DNA of 29,367 nt from Syntrophales bacterium. GTDB lineage: Bacteria; Desulfobacterota; Syntrophia; Syntrophales; UBA2210. This document shows, piece by piece, positions 14,665 to 22,454 of this stretch. The position numbers and the translations under genes are program-made. The stretch is from the NCBI GenBank assembly GCA_030655735.1, contig JAUSPK010000082.1, positions 1 through 29,367 of the forward strand, in the 5' to 3' direction. Every line of letters starts with the position of its first letter. The stretch's first letter is position 1. The notes beneath the pieces were generated by a model. It searched no databases, was not told the origin of the DNA, and saw nothing but the letters and a program-made list of their open reading frames with translations.

Positions 14665-15570
14665 TCAGTCATCAAAGAAGATATCGTCGTCCCGGTAGTT
14701 TCTTTTCCTGATCCGTGCCCTGATGAATCCAAATACCGTTAGCAGTGCTCCCAGAAAGAATAGGATCTGATAGAGGTGAACGACAAAATACGTAAACCAG
14801 GTGGCCCTCTTTCTGAGATCCTTCAGCCACTTCCTTTCAAGCTCGTCAAGGGAGATGAAAAGACTTTGGCGAATCGCCTCTTCGGGGGCATACCCCTCTT
14901 TAAGATTTCGTAATATATCAAGAATTCCATTTTTTCCGAATTCTCTGGCGATGTACTCTATAAGGTCTTTACTTTCCTCATACGCCGTAAGGAGCGGCAT
15001 CTCCCCTGCGGGGAAATATGTTGCCAGGTCCCTGATACTGCAATAGTGCCCTGAAAGAACGGCCCTGTTGAGGACAAAGCGTTCCCTATTCATTATTATT
15101 TCTGCCATCCCTCCGCTTACCCACTGAGAGATTCCCTCATCGAGCCATCGGGGGAGGTTGGCGCCTTGTATATGATGGTGGAGCAGGAGATGGCACATTT
15201 CATGTTTAAGGGTTGTCCCCAAAATGGATGGGTTTGCGGCCATCCGTGAATAGTCGATCACGATGAGCCTTTGCCCGGGATCAGCAAAGGCCGTGAAGAG
15301 GGTGCTGCCGGCCCTCTTCTGAAAGGTTTGTCTATCTTTTATCAGCAGGACCGCTGGTCTGAAATTGAACCGCCATTCCAGCGTTTCCTCAAGTTCCTCT
15401 CTGAGGGCAGGATAGATGTCGGAGACCCTTTTTGCCGCAACTCCCAGAGGTTCTTCAAAGAGGACGATGACGGCATCCGTCTCAATGGCGGATGTCTGCG
15501 CCCCCCGGAGCGGTGTCGGGAGGAGAAGGAGAAGAGATAGGACAAGGAGAATTTCCTTACGGCATATCAT
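14665..15570 (-). CDS. Membrane-anchored MA-family (gluzincin) metallopeptidase
   Basis: A 301-residue exported protein. It has an N-terminal signal peptide (about 1-23, ending LRGA), a peptidase MA-like domain with zinc motif HEMCH (123-127) and the third ligand Glu145 in WLDEGISQWVSGG, and one C-terminal membrane helix (about 260-284) with a basic-acidic cytoplasmic tail. The catalytic domain should face the periplasm. This arrangement matches the Peptidase_MA_2 family, which is uncharacterised in bacteria. AAAGGTG precedes the ATG. It is the last of three closely spaced minus-strand genes (radical SAM protein, DUF2905, this one), so co-transcription is likely. Confidence 0.85.
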   Translation of the reverse strand: MICRKEILLVLSLLLLLPTPLRGAQTSAIETDAVIVLFEEPLGVAAKRVSDIYPALREELEETLEWRFNFRPAVLLIKDRQTFQKRAGSTLFTAFADPGQRLIVIDYSRMAANPSILGTTLKHEMCHLLLHHHIQGANLPRWLDEGISQWVSGGMAEIIMNRERFVLNRAVLSGHYCSIRDLATYFPAGEMPLLTAYEESKDLIEYIAREFGKNGILDILRNLKEGYAPEEAIRQSLFISLDELERKWLKDLRKRATWFTYFVVHLYQILFFLGALLTVFGFIRARIRKRNYRDDDIFFDD

Positions 15571-15633
15571 CGAACACCTTTTTCCCTATCCCTTTCCTGC
15601 TGCTCATCCGGGAGGAACGGGGCGTTATGAAGA

Positions 15634-15834
15634 CTACTTGTGAAACAACCACACTATCAGTGAAATGACAAGGCTGATAACAATCATGGTCGTTATCGGG
15701 AAATACACCTTGACGCTCGGTCTGTTGATGATGATATCGCCGGGAAGACGCCCCAGGGGGAGGGCCCCCAGCCACGGCCAGAGGATGCCGATGATGACAA
15801 GCATGACACCGATGATGATGAGGTATTTCTGCAT
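15634..15834 (-). CDS. DUF2905 small membrane protein
   Basis: A 66-residue protein with two membrane helices (about 5-24 and 46-63) joined by the family's GRLPGDIIINRPSVKVYFP loop (28-46), with the conserved GRLPGDI core. DUF2905 is widespread and has no known function. AAGGAGATT before the ATG is a strong ribosome site. It starts 27 bases after the radical SAM gene ends and lies 64 bases before the peptidase gene, which suggests an operon. Confidence 0.9.
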   Translation of the reverse strand: MQKYLIIIGVMLVIIGILWPWLGALPLGRLPGDIIINRPSVKVYFPITTMIVISLVISLIVWLFHK

Positions 15835-15860
15835 AATCTCCTTCCCGTATAAGCGGTTTT

Positions 15861-17417
15861 CTATTTACTCCCCGCGGACATGAGAAAGAAGGGGGCGTGG
15901 TTCGAGGTAAAGACGGGCGGGTCCCTGAGTACGATCGCTCGAACCGCGGGATTCTTCCTGAACTCGTCGTCCAGAAATCGCCTGACCTGCCCGCGGTCCC
16001 ACCCCCCGGGATGATCGAACTGTCGATAGAGGGTCAGGTCGCCGGCATAGAAGTCTTCCGTATCCAGCCCCGCCGCGTCCGGGCCGTAGGCGGGCATATT
16101 GAATATGGCGAGGTTCAGGTAGTCTATATATGCATGGTGCCGTGCCACATAATCGAGGGTGTTTCGCGCCCCCCTGAGCGTCTCGGCGGGTGTCCCGAAC
16201 AGAAGATACATATAGGTGCCTATCCCAGCCTCCTTCAAGGTTTTTAGGGCTTTCGATGCCTCCATCAGGTCGATCCCCTTGTCGAGCGCGTCGAGAACGC
16301 CCTGGTCCCCCGACTCCAGTCCGATCTTCAGCATGACGCACCCCGAGCGCTTCAGCCCCCTGCAGAAATCAAGATCGGTGAGATGCCGGGTTATCCGGGC
16401 GAATCCGTACCAGGGGACGGCCGGCGGATTGTCCGCTATAGCCGTAAGGAGAGCCGGGCTTATAGCGTTGTCGAGAAAGTGTATGAGGGAGGGGCCTTCG
16501 CTGTCGATAAGGGTGTCAAGGTCGGCAATCGTTCTTTTCGCCGGAGGGTGCGAATAGACACTCCCCTCGGCCTTCTCCGGGCAGAAGGTGCACCGGCTCC
16601 AGTAGCAGCCGTTCGACGCGCTGTAGGGGAGGACAAACCCTGGTGACAGGTAGGGCTTTTCATGAAAGAGGGTGTAGTCCGTGACGGTGTGCCCGTTCGG
16701 AGGGGAGATGCCGAACATGTCGAGGAGGGACGCCTCGCCCGGCCCCGCGATCATATCATCGACAAGACCGCCGAAGGGATTTTTCCAGTCCGGATTGCTG
16801 AGCCACGATGTTACCAGACCTCCCCCCAGGACGAGTCTTGCGTCCGGACAGAGCCTGCGTACCAGTCCGATCAGAGAAAAGGCGGGCAGGGCCTGGCTCA
16901 GGTAGTTCAGCGAAATGCCGATAACGGAGGGCTGCTCATCCTCGAAGAGTGCAGGCAGCCGCCCAGTAAAGTAGGGGTAAAAGAGGCTTTTCTCCGGCTG
17001 CTCGGCCGTCCTGATGAGATCGGAACTCCTGAGGGGGGAGAGGGTCCCATCCTGATAGTTCGCGAGGCCCAGCTGCACGCCGTGCGGGCGCGCCGTCAGG
17101 TCGAGGACGCGGTTGATATCTCTCACCGCCCGGCTGTAACGGTCTGTTTCTTTGTAGATATCCGGGTGCAGGAGCGCGGACAGGTTGGAGTCCAAGTGCC
17201 GCGCCGCCCGCTTTGACCACGTGTCTTGTGCCAGGGCGGGGCACTCCAGGAGGCTCATCAGGCCTTCGAGATTGGCATCCAGCAGCCGGCAGTGAACGCC
17301 GTTCCCCTTCAGCGCCCCCAAGAGGCGTGCGATCCCCGCGGGCGGTTCACAGGGCCGTACGACCGGGGGATTAATCAGCAGCATCGTGCCGGATTCCACC
17401 TTTTGTCCATCCCCCAT
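15861..17417 (-). CDS. Radical SAM protein with N-terminal cobalamin-binding-like domain
   Basis: A 518-residue protein. Residues 12-235 have the Rossmann pattern of B12-binding radical SAM proteins (LLINPP, then a strand-helix series with VIGISLNYLSQALPAFSLI and LVLGGG) but lack the D-x-H-x-x-G motif for cobalamin, so binding is doubtful. The radical SAM domain starts with CYWSRCTFC (Cys271, Cys276, Cys279), followed by IHFLDNAISP, KIGLESGDQGVLDALDKG and YMYLLFGTPAET, all typical of the TIM-barrel half. The substrate is unknown; no precursor peptide is visible nearby. The ATG at 17417 is used; another in-frame ATG at 17384 directly precedes the conserved LLINPP and is equally possible. First gene of a likely operon with DUF2905 and the peptidase. 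Confidence 0.85.
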   Translation of the reverse strand: MGDGQKVESGTMLLINPPVVRPCEPPAGIARLLGALKGNGVHCRLLDANLEGLMSLLECPALAQDTWSKRAARHLDSNLSALLHPDIYKETDRYSRAVRDINRVLDLTARPHGVQLGLANYQDGTLSPLRSSDLIRTAEQPEKSLFYPYFTGRLPALFEDEQPSVIGISLNYLSQALPAFSLIGLVRRLCPDARLVLGGGLVTSWLSNPDWKNPFGGLVDDMIAGPGEASLLDMFGISPPNGHTVTDYTLFHEKPYLSPGFVLPYSASNGCYWSRCTFCPEKAEGSVYSHPPAKRTIADLDTLIDSEGPSLIHFLDNAISPALLTAIADNPPAVPWYGFARITRHLTDLDFCRGLKRSGCVMLKIGLESGDQGVLDALDKGIDLMEASKALKTLKEAGIGTYMYLLFGTPAETLRGARNTLDYVARHHAYIDYLNLAIFNMPAYGPDAAGLDTEDFYAGDLTLYRQFDHPGGWDRGQVRRFLDDEFRKNPAVRAIVLRDPPVFTSNHAPFFLMSAGSK

Positions 17418-17456
17418 AATCGCGCTCGACCCTCACCTGCACCATTCTCGATAAGT

Positions 17457-17714
17457 TTATCCTTCACTGCGTCCGGCGATAACGTTATAGAGCCAGGCAA
17501 AAATTACCCCCCCGATCGCGCCGTCCACAAATGCCCAGACAAGGCCGATGAGGCTGCCGATCGGAGACAGGGTATAGCCCAGATAAAAACGCCCGATAAA
17601 GGTGGGATCACCTGTTGATCCTTCTAAGGCGATGAGCCACCAGGTCATACAAAAGAGAGCGAATCCCCATAACAGCCCGCACGCCAGTCCAAATGCCTTT
17701 ACATTGAGTTTCAT
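17457..17714 (-). CDS. Holin-like small membrane protein
   Basis: An 85-residue protein with two hydrophobic segments (about 8-30 and 52-76) and an intervening loop with Gly and Pro. It matches a common bacterial family that is often labelled bacteriophage holin, in which LACGLLWG, the TWW motif and SPIGSLIG are conserved. No lysin or other phage gene is nearby, so a lytic role is unlikely; it is probably a chromosomal membrane protein of unknown role. AAGGAGGTG precedes the ATG. Confidence 0.75.
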   Translation of the reverse strand: MKLNVKAFGLACGLLWGFALFCMTWWLIALEGSTGDPTFIGRFYLGYTLSPIGSLIGLVWAFVDGAIGGVIFAWLYNVIAGRSEG

Positions 17715-17822
17715 TGTGGCACCTCCTTGTTTTGATGGTTAAACCACGTTCCAACCGCCGCAATGAAACGCGGCGGGGCCTCGGTTATGCACACGCGCCA
17801 TCCGGCGCCCCGGTACTCTTTC

Positions 17823-18548
17823 TTATATGTCCTTGACCCCTCTCGCCTTCTGGAGGGTTTTCCAAAAGGGCTTGTAGAGGAAGCTTTCCTTGCCCAGGCC
17901 GCAGAGCTGTTCGTACATCGGCCGGGTGACCGTAAAGGCGAGCAACTCCGGGTCTATATATTGGCGCATCGCGATATCCGTCGCGCCGACGATCGCCTGA
18001 GCGACGCCCAGGTCATCGAAGGGTGCCACCAGCTGTGAGCACCCCGACCCGAACGGCGCGATCACCGGGGTAGAATCGCCCGGCGCGCTGTAATACTGCG
18101 CGCCCGTCATGAGCAGACCCAGCTGGTCGGGATTGACCCAGAAGGTCACGCTCCTCAGATACTGATACTGATCCGCGCGCAGCGGGCCGATGAGGAGGTG
18201 AGGGTGCTCCTGTTTGTACCTCTCGCGGTAATCCAGCCACTCGTTCATCAGGGCATGCGATGCCTTCAGCCCCTCGTCATTCACGAGGAAGCTGACAAGG
18301 TCCTCCCGGGATCGCGTCTCCACACCGCACAGCCAGTGACCGGCCCCGCCGCAGCCGAAATTCTCCTTTGTCAGGTGCAGGGTCTTCCCTCGAAGCCACT
18401 GCCGGTAGAAGGCGAACGTGCACGTCCGTGTGCCCGGCTTCGGTTCCACCAGTGGCTCGAACGGGCGGGTGTCGGGGGCATCGTAGAACCCTATCAGGGG
18501 AATGTTAAGTCCGGCCTTCTCAAGCAGGTTTGTCGCATCAGGCTGCAT
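17823..18548 (-). CDS. DUF169 family protein
   Basis: A 241-residue cytoplasmic protein with the DUF169 pattern: a Cys-containing segment (CTFAFYRQWLRGKTLHLT, 43-60), FGCGGAGHWLCG (64-75), a central region with VTFWVNPDQLGLLMTGAQYY, and a C-terminal GSGCSQLVAPF block. The conserved cysteines suggest metal or cofactor binding. The family is common in anaerobic bacteria and archaea, often near one-carbon or metal-dependent genes, but it is not characterised. GAGGAGACAG precedes the ATG. It follows the DUF2130 gene by 33 bases on the same strand. Confidence 0.75.
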   Translation of the reverse strand: MQPDATNLLEKAGLNIPLIGFYDAPDTRPFEPLVEPKPGTRTCTFAFYRQWLRGKTLHLTKENFGCGGAGHWLCGVETRSREDLVSFLVNDEGLKASHALMNEWLDYRERYKQEHPHLLIGPLRADQYQYLRSVTFWVNPDQLGLLMTGAQYYSAPGDSTPVIAPFGSGCSQLVAPFDDLGVAQAIVGATDIAMRQYIDPELLAFTVTRPMYEQLCGLGKESFLYKPFWKTLQKARGVKDI

Positions 18549-18581
18549 AACTGTCTCCTCTCTGTGTCGGTGCCGGGCGTG

Positions 18582-19844
18582 TCAGAGATCGCCCTCTTCG
18601 CCGGCAGAAAGTTCCAGGAGCTGGACGGGCTGCACGGCGCTTCCGGCGATCCCCCTGACCGAGCTGTACATGTGGGTTGTGTTCAGGAGCACCTTTTCGA
18701 TCTGCTTTTCCCTTTTCTTCCAGATGCCCTGCATGGCCCTTTTCTCCGACTCCAGGTCCGTGTGCATCTGCGTGAAACCTTCGACGATGGCCTCCACCTG
18801 GAGTCTGAATTCGTTCCCCGTCAGGTAGTCGTAGATCATGCCCATCTTGTCGCCCCTGTTCTCCTGGGTCGCCACGGCATTGCTGAGCCTGATCACGGAC
18901 TCTCTCAGGACGACGCACAGCCCCCGGAACTCTTCGAAGGAGCAGACCCATATCCCGTCTCTGAGCCCCATCCGTTCCATGTCGGCCGGCATCGATTCGG
19001 TGACCAGGACACCGATATCGGCACCCCGCTCCCTGATATCGGTCTTGAACTTTTCCATCCAGCCGTCCTGAAACCCTTTTGTACGCTTGCTTTCGTAGTA
19101 GATCGTTCCACAGTTCTGTCGTGTCCGCGTGTTGACGATCTGCACGCAGTCGGCACCCCGAGCCCCCTTCTTCACCTCTTCGATGGTGTCCAGCGGGAAG
19201 GTGGCGCTGAGCCATTCCTCGATTGCCAGTTCCTGCACCTCGCCCTGGAGCTGCATGGAACCCTGTTCGGCCCTTCGCTGTGCCTCTTTGAGATTTCCTT
19301 TCAATTGCTCAATGACCTTCTCCCTCTCGGAGATCTTCATCTGGGACTTCTGTTCCTCGTCCTTTCGGATCCTCTCACGCTCCGCGGTGAGCATCTCGCT
19401 GAACTTTCTCTCGGATTCGGCCTCGATCGACTCCTTCAGTTCATTCTTCTCCCGTTTGAGTCTCTCGATCTCCGATTTTGCCCGGTTGAATTCCTTCAGC
19501 TGTCCGGACTTCTGGTTGAGCTCTTCCTGGAGGGATCGGATATGCTCCGATTGCTCTTCCTCCATACGGACCCGGATCTCGGCTCGCAGCCGCGTTTCTT
19601 CTTCCTTCAGGCGCGCCCTGATTGTCTCCGCGACTGTCTCCTCCTGCCGCTTCTTTTCATCCTCGAAGGTCGCCCGTTCTTTGCTAAGAGAATCCAGTTT
19701 TCCCTGGTACCTGTTTTTTTCGGCGGCCATCTCGTCCTGGTATTTCTTCTTCAGCTCCTCGTCGACCTGGTGATACAGGATATCCTGCACGTCGATCTGA
19801 TGCCCGCAGTTGGGACACTTGATCTTGTTCGGCTGCTGATCCAT
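18582..19844 (-). CDS. DUF2130 family coiled-coil protein
   Basis: A 420-residue protein. It starts with a CPNCG half zinc finger near residue 8, followed by a long charged coiled coil (about 30-215). The C-terminal DUF2130 domain (about 215-390) carries the strand block TIYYESKRTKGFQDGWMEK, with acidic and basic residues reminiscent of nuclease folds, and ADIGVLVTESMP, typical of the family. DUF2130 has been related to restriction-endonuclease-like folds, which makes a DNA-associated role possible, but this is inference. Two adjacent ATGs exist (19847 and 19844); the second has better spacing from GGGGAAG. Divergent from nrdD across a 286-base region. Confidence 0.85.
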   Translation of the reverse strand: MDQQPNKIKCPNCGHQIDVQDILYHQVDEELKKKYQDEMAAEKNRYQGKLDSLSKERATFEDEKKRQEETVAETIRARLKEEETRLRAEIRVRMEEEQSEHIRSLQEELNQKSGQLKEFNRAKSEIERLKREKNELKESIEAESERKFSEMLTAERERIRKDEEQKSQMKISEREKVIEQLKGNLKEAQRRAEQGSMQLQGEVQELAIEEWLSATFPLDTIEEVKKGARGADCVQIVNTRTRQNCGTIYYESKRTKGFQDGWMEKFKTDIRERGADIGVLVTESMPADMERMGLRDGIWVCSFEEFRGLCVVLRESVIRLSNAVATQENRGDKMGMIYDYLTGNEFRLQVEAIVEGFTQMHTDLESEKRAMQGIWKKREKQIEKVLLNTTHMYSSVRGIAGSAVQPVQLLELSAGEEGDL

Positions 19845-19847
19845 CAT

Positions 19848-20133
19848 TCTTCCCCGGTTTCCGATACCGACTATGCTCGTCACGGATATGACCGCGCCGG
19901 TATCCTGTTCATTTGGTTTGCGTATGCCGACAGGACTTGATCACTCACGGTATGTCCCGTGCCACACCATAGGTGAACTGTCTTGAAAGCATACGAAACT
20001 TTCTCTGAATTATCAATGATGATTATGCCCGTCCGGGGTTGGGTCGAACAGAAAACTTGCAAAATTCGTCCAAACGGAATACCTATCGGGTGCAGGCGAG
20101 GACCTTACCAAACGTTGCCGGGGAACTGTATTT
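19848..20133. other. Divergent intergenic region between DUF2130 gene and nrdD
   Basis: No gene is seen here. A short inverted repeat CACGG...CCGTG lies at 19946-19961. Promoters for both flanking genes are expected, but none with good -35 and -10 spacing stands out. I did not recognise an NrdR box pair. Confidence 0.4.
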
Positions 20134-22212
20134 ATGGCGGACAATGAAACAACAGATATGGCGCTCTTCGTCAGGTCGTCGGAGGAGGGTATCACCGGCT
20201 GGGACAGACGGAAGATCGTCGATGCCCTGATCCGTGAGGCCGGCGTGGACCTTGATACGGCGGAGGAGATAAGCAGGGAGGTGGCGGATCGGATCGCCTC
20301 GTCGGGGATCGATATCCTGACCTCATCGCTGATACGCGAACTGGTGGATGCGCGGCTGATCGAACGGGGAATGGAAAAGGCGACAAAACTGCACGCCCGC
20401 GTGGGGTTTCCCCTCTATGACGTGGGCCAGCTTATCCTGTACCGCAATAAGGAAAACGCCAATATCCCCCACAGCCCGGAGGGGACGAACCTGACCCTGG
20501 CCCAGGGGATCAAGAAGGAGTTCGCCATCCTGAATGTCTTTTCGGAGGATGTCGGATATGCCCACATGGGGGGAGACATCCACATCCATAACTTGGGGTA
20601 TGTGGACAGGCCCTACTGCTCTTGTCAGTCTCTCGAATATATAAAGAAATTCGGGCTGAATCTCCCCAACTCCCTCGCCGTCGCGCTGCCCGCCAGGCAC
20701 GCGGAGGTGCTGTTGTCGCACATGGTGAGATTTGCCGCTGCCCTTCAGGGGAACTTTGCCGGGGCCATCGGATGGGATGCCGTCAACCTCTTCTTCGCCC
20801 CCTATCTGGAGGAGCTGAACGACCGGGAGGTCATGCAACTGGCGCAGAGGCTGATCTACGAATTCGCCCAGCAGGCCGTCGGCAGGGGAGGGCAGACGAT
20901 CTTTACCGATATACACCTCTACTGGGATGTCCCCCGGTATTTCAAGGATGTTCCCGCCATAGGGCCCAGGGGGGAATATACGGGCAAGACCTACGGGGAG
21001 TACGAGAAGGACGCGCAGCGGTTTGTCCGGGCTCTCTTCAAGGCATTCGGGAAGGGGGACGCCGCAGGACGCCCCTTTGTCTTCCCCAGGCCCTTTGTGC
21101 ATATAACGGAACAGTTTTTTCAGACCCCCGGGCACGAGGAGTTTCTGGATTCTATCTGCGATGTGGCTGCCGAGAAGGGGAATCCTCACTTTATCTTCGA
21201 CAGGGGGGGCACCCTCAATATGTCCGAATGCTGCAACCTGGACATGGACGGCGCACAAGAGATGGCCGATGCGCGTGAGCCCTGGAAGATGCGTTATTTT
21301 GGCATCCAGAACGTGTCGATAAACCTCCCCCGACTGGGGTATAAGGCCCAGGGGGATGACAAGCAGCTCTTTTCCATGATTAACGCCATCATGAGCCTTG
21401 CCGCGATGGCCCATCTGCAGAAGCGGGACTTTATCGAAGGCCTTCTGTCGCACGGCAGTGAGGGCCCATTGTCCCTCCTGACCATGGGGTATGACGGGAT
21501 GCCGTACCTGAGGATGAACCGGTGCGGATACCTTATAGGAATGATCGGGCTCAATGAACTGGCCCTGGCGCATACGGGGCATCAGCTCCATGAGTCGGAG
21601 ACCGCCCGCGAGTTTGGGCGCGGCGTTGTTCAATATATGAAAGAGGTTGCCGACACCCTTACGAAAGAGCACGGCATACGGTTTATACTCCAGCAATCCC
21701 CTGCGGAAAGCACCCCCTACCGCCTGGCCCGGCTGGACCTGAAACATTTCTCTCCGACGGCGGGACATTTTGTACGGGGCGACATATCGAGGGGGGATAT
21801 ATACTACACCAACTCCACACTCCTTGCGGCATCAGCGCCCACGGAGCCGTTCGAGCGAGCGGCGTTTGAAGGCGCGCTCCACCCCTTTATGGAGGGGAAT
21901 ACCGCGACCTATATATGGCTGGGTGACACGAGGCCGGACCCGAAGGCCCTGGCCGCCTTTGTCAGAAAAGTCTTTAGTGAGACCGAAAACCGGCATGTGG
22001 TATTCTCGCCCGAGTTCACCACCTGCCTGGAGTGCAACACGACGTCCCGGGGCATCACGGACTTATGCCCCTCATGCGGCTCGGACAATGTGGAGGGGAT
22101 TACACGGGCTGCGGGATATTTCTCCAGGATGTCGGACTGGAACAGGGGAAAGCTGGCGGAACTGAGGGATCGGAAGAATCAGGGGAGCGTTTTCGGCGGC
22201 ACAAAAAAATAG
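20134..22212 (+). CDS. nrdD: Anaerobic (class III) ribonucleoside-triphosphate reductase
   Basis: A 692-residue glycyl-radical enzyme that makes deoxynucleotides from ribonucleotides without oxygen. Residues about 10-85 form a short ATP-cone (FVRSSEEGITGWDRRKIVDA). The catalytic barrel contains CSCQSLEYIKKFG, with candidate active-site Cys, and EGNTATYIWLGD. The C-terminus has the zinc site CLEC...CPSC (Cys631, 634, 645, 648) and the glycyl-radical loop ITRAAGYFSRMSDWN with Gly661, then a WNRGKLAELRDR tail. This ending is like the Thermotoga-type NrdD subgroup rather than the E. coli RVCGYLG form. The activase NrdG is not next to it. Start ATG with GGGGAA upstream. The ilv promoter begins 19 bases past the stop. 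Confidence 0.93.
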   Translation: MADNETTDMALFVRSSEEGITGWDRRKIVDALIREAGVDLDTAEEISREVADRIASSGIDILTSSLIRELVDARLIERGMEKATKLHARVGFPLYDVGQLILYRNKENANIPHSPEGTNLTLAQGIKKEFAILNVFSEDVGYAHMGGDIHIHNLGYVDRPYCSCQSLEYIKKFGLNLPNSLAVALPARHAEVLLSHMVRFAAALQGNFAGAIGWDAVNLFFAPYLEELNDREVMQLAQRLIYEFAQQAVGRGGQTIFTDIHLYWDVPRYFKDVPAIGPRGEYTGKTYGEYEKDAQRFVRALFKAFGKGDAAGRPFVFPRPFVHITEQFFQTPGHEEFLDSICDVAAEKGNPHFIFDRGGTLNMSECCNLDMDGAQEMADAREPWKMRYFGIQNVSINLPRLGYKAQGDDKQLFSMINAIMSLAAMAHLQKRDFIEGLLSHGSEGPLSLLTMGYDGMPYLRMNRCGYLIGMIGLNELALAHTGHQLHESETAREFGRGVVQYMKEVADTLTKEHGIRFILQQSPAESTPYRLARLDLKHFSPTAGHFVRGDISRGDIYYTNSTLLAASAPTEPFERAAFEGALHPFMEGNTATYIWLGDTRPDPKALAAFVRKVFSETENRHVVFSPEFTTCLECNTTSRGITDLCPSCGSDNVEGITRAAGYFSRMSDWNRGKLAELRDRKNQGSVFGGTKK

Positions 22213-22231
22213 ACTCGGGCAACAACTCCTC

Positions 22232-22260
22232 TTGACAGTGCGATTTGCCTGGTATATAAG
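22232..22260 (+). promoter_or_regulatory. Sigma70 promoter of the ilv operon
   Basis: TTGACA (22232-22237) is a perfect -35, and TATAAG (22255-22260) matches the -10 in five of six positions, with an exact 17-base spacer. Transcription should start near 22267, about a dozen bases before the leader-peptide ATG. Confidence 0.8.
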
Positions 22261-22278
22261 CGGGGCCAAGTGAGAGAT

Positions 22279-22377
22279 ATGAGAGAGATCAAAACCACAA
22301 ACATCCAGATCGCGATCGTAATTATAGGCATCCTTATAATTACCTCCTCTAAATATGGGGGCTGGGCGATGGTTTGA
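22279..22377 (+). CDS. Leader peptide for ilv attenuation
   Basis: A 32-codon frame from ATG at 22279 to TGA at 22375-22377. Nine of its residues are Ile (positions 4, 9, 11, 13, 15, 16, 18, 20, 21), with Val at 14 and 32 and Leu at 19. The dense cluster is IQIAIVIIGILII (9-21). Several Ile codons are the usually rare ATA. A weak ribosome site (AAGTGAG) lies just upstream. It sits between the operon promoter and a terminator, as in the ilv and leu leaders of enterobacteria. Translation is expected to sense charged tRNA-Ile, and perhaps Val, through ribosome stalling. I expect no function for the peptide itself. Confidence 0.85.
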   Translation: MREIKTTNIQIAIVIIGILIITSSKYGGWAMV

Positions 22378-22436
22378 TCTTGTACATATGTTTGACACTG
22401 ATAACCGTTGCCGGTCCCGGCAACGGTTTTTTATTT
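22287..22436 (+). promoter_or_regulatory. Transcription attenuator of the ilv operon (segments 1-4)
   Basis: Segment 1, GATCAAAACCA (22287-22297), pairs with TGGTTTGATC (22370-22379) with one bulged A. Segment 2, GGCGATGGTT (22365-22374), pairs fully (8 Watson-Crick, 2 G-U) with AACCGTTGCC (22403-22412) as antiterminator. Segment 3, AACCGTTGCCGG (22403-22414), pairs perfectly with segment 4 (22417-22428) as terminator. The leader stop codon lies in segment 2, so a ribosome finishing the peptide would block the antiterminator. One stalled on the Ile codons would leave segment 2 free. Pairings were read by eye; no folding energies were computed. Confidence 0.8.
22403..22436 (+). terminator. Attenuator terminator hairpin
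   Basis: AACCGTTGCCGG (22403-22414) and CCGGCAACGGTT (22417-22428) form a perfect 12-base stem with a two-base gap (effectively a tetraloop), followed by T-rich sequence to 22436. It is upstream of ilvB, whose GTG start is at 22455. Confidence 0.88.
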
Positions 22437-22454
22437 TGATGAGGAGGTGGCACA

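Noticed and set aside
17457..17714. Prophage signal from the holin-like gene
   Set aside because: No lysin, terminase, integrase or structural phage gene is nearby, and the family is a common chromosomal membrane protein.
18198..19940. 580-codon plus-strand open frame
   Set aside because: It lies antisense to the DUF169 and DUF2130 genes; its length reflects the codon bias of those GC-rich genes, and its translation is low-complexity Leu/Phe-rich with no family pattern.
20323..21768. 481-codon minus-strand open frame
   Set aside because: Antisense shadow of nrdD, with no recognisable domain and no ribosome site.
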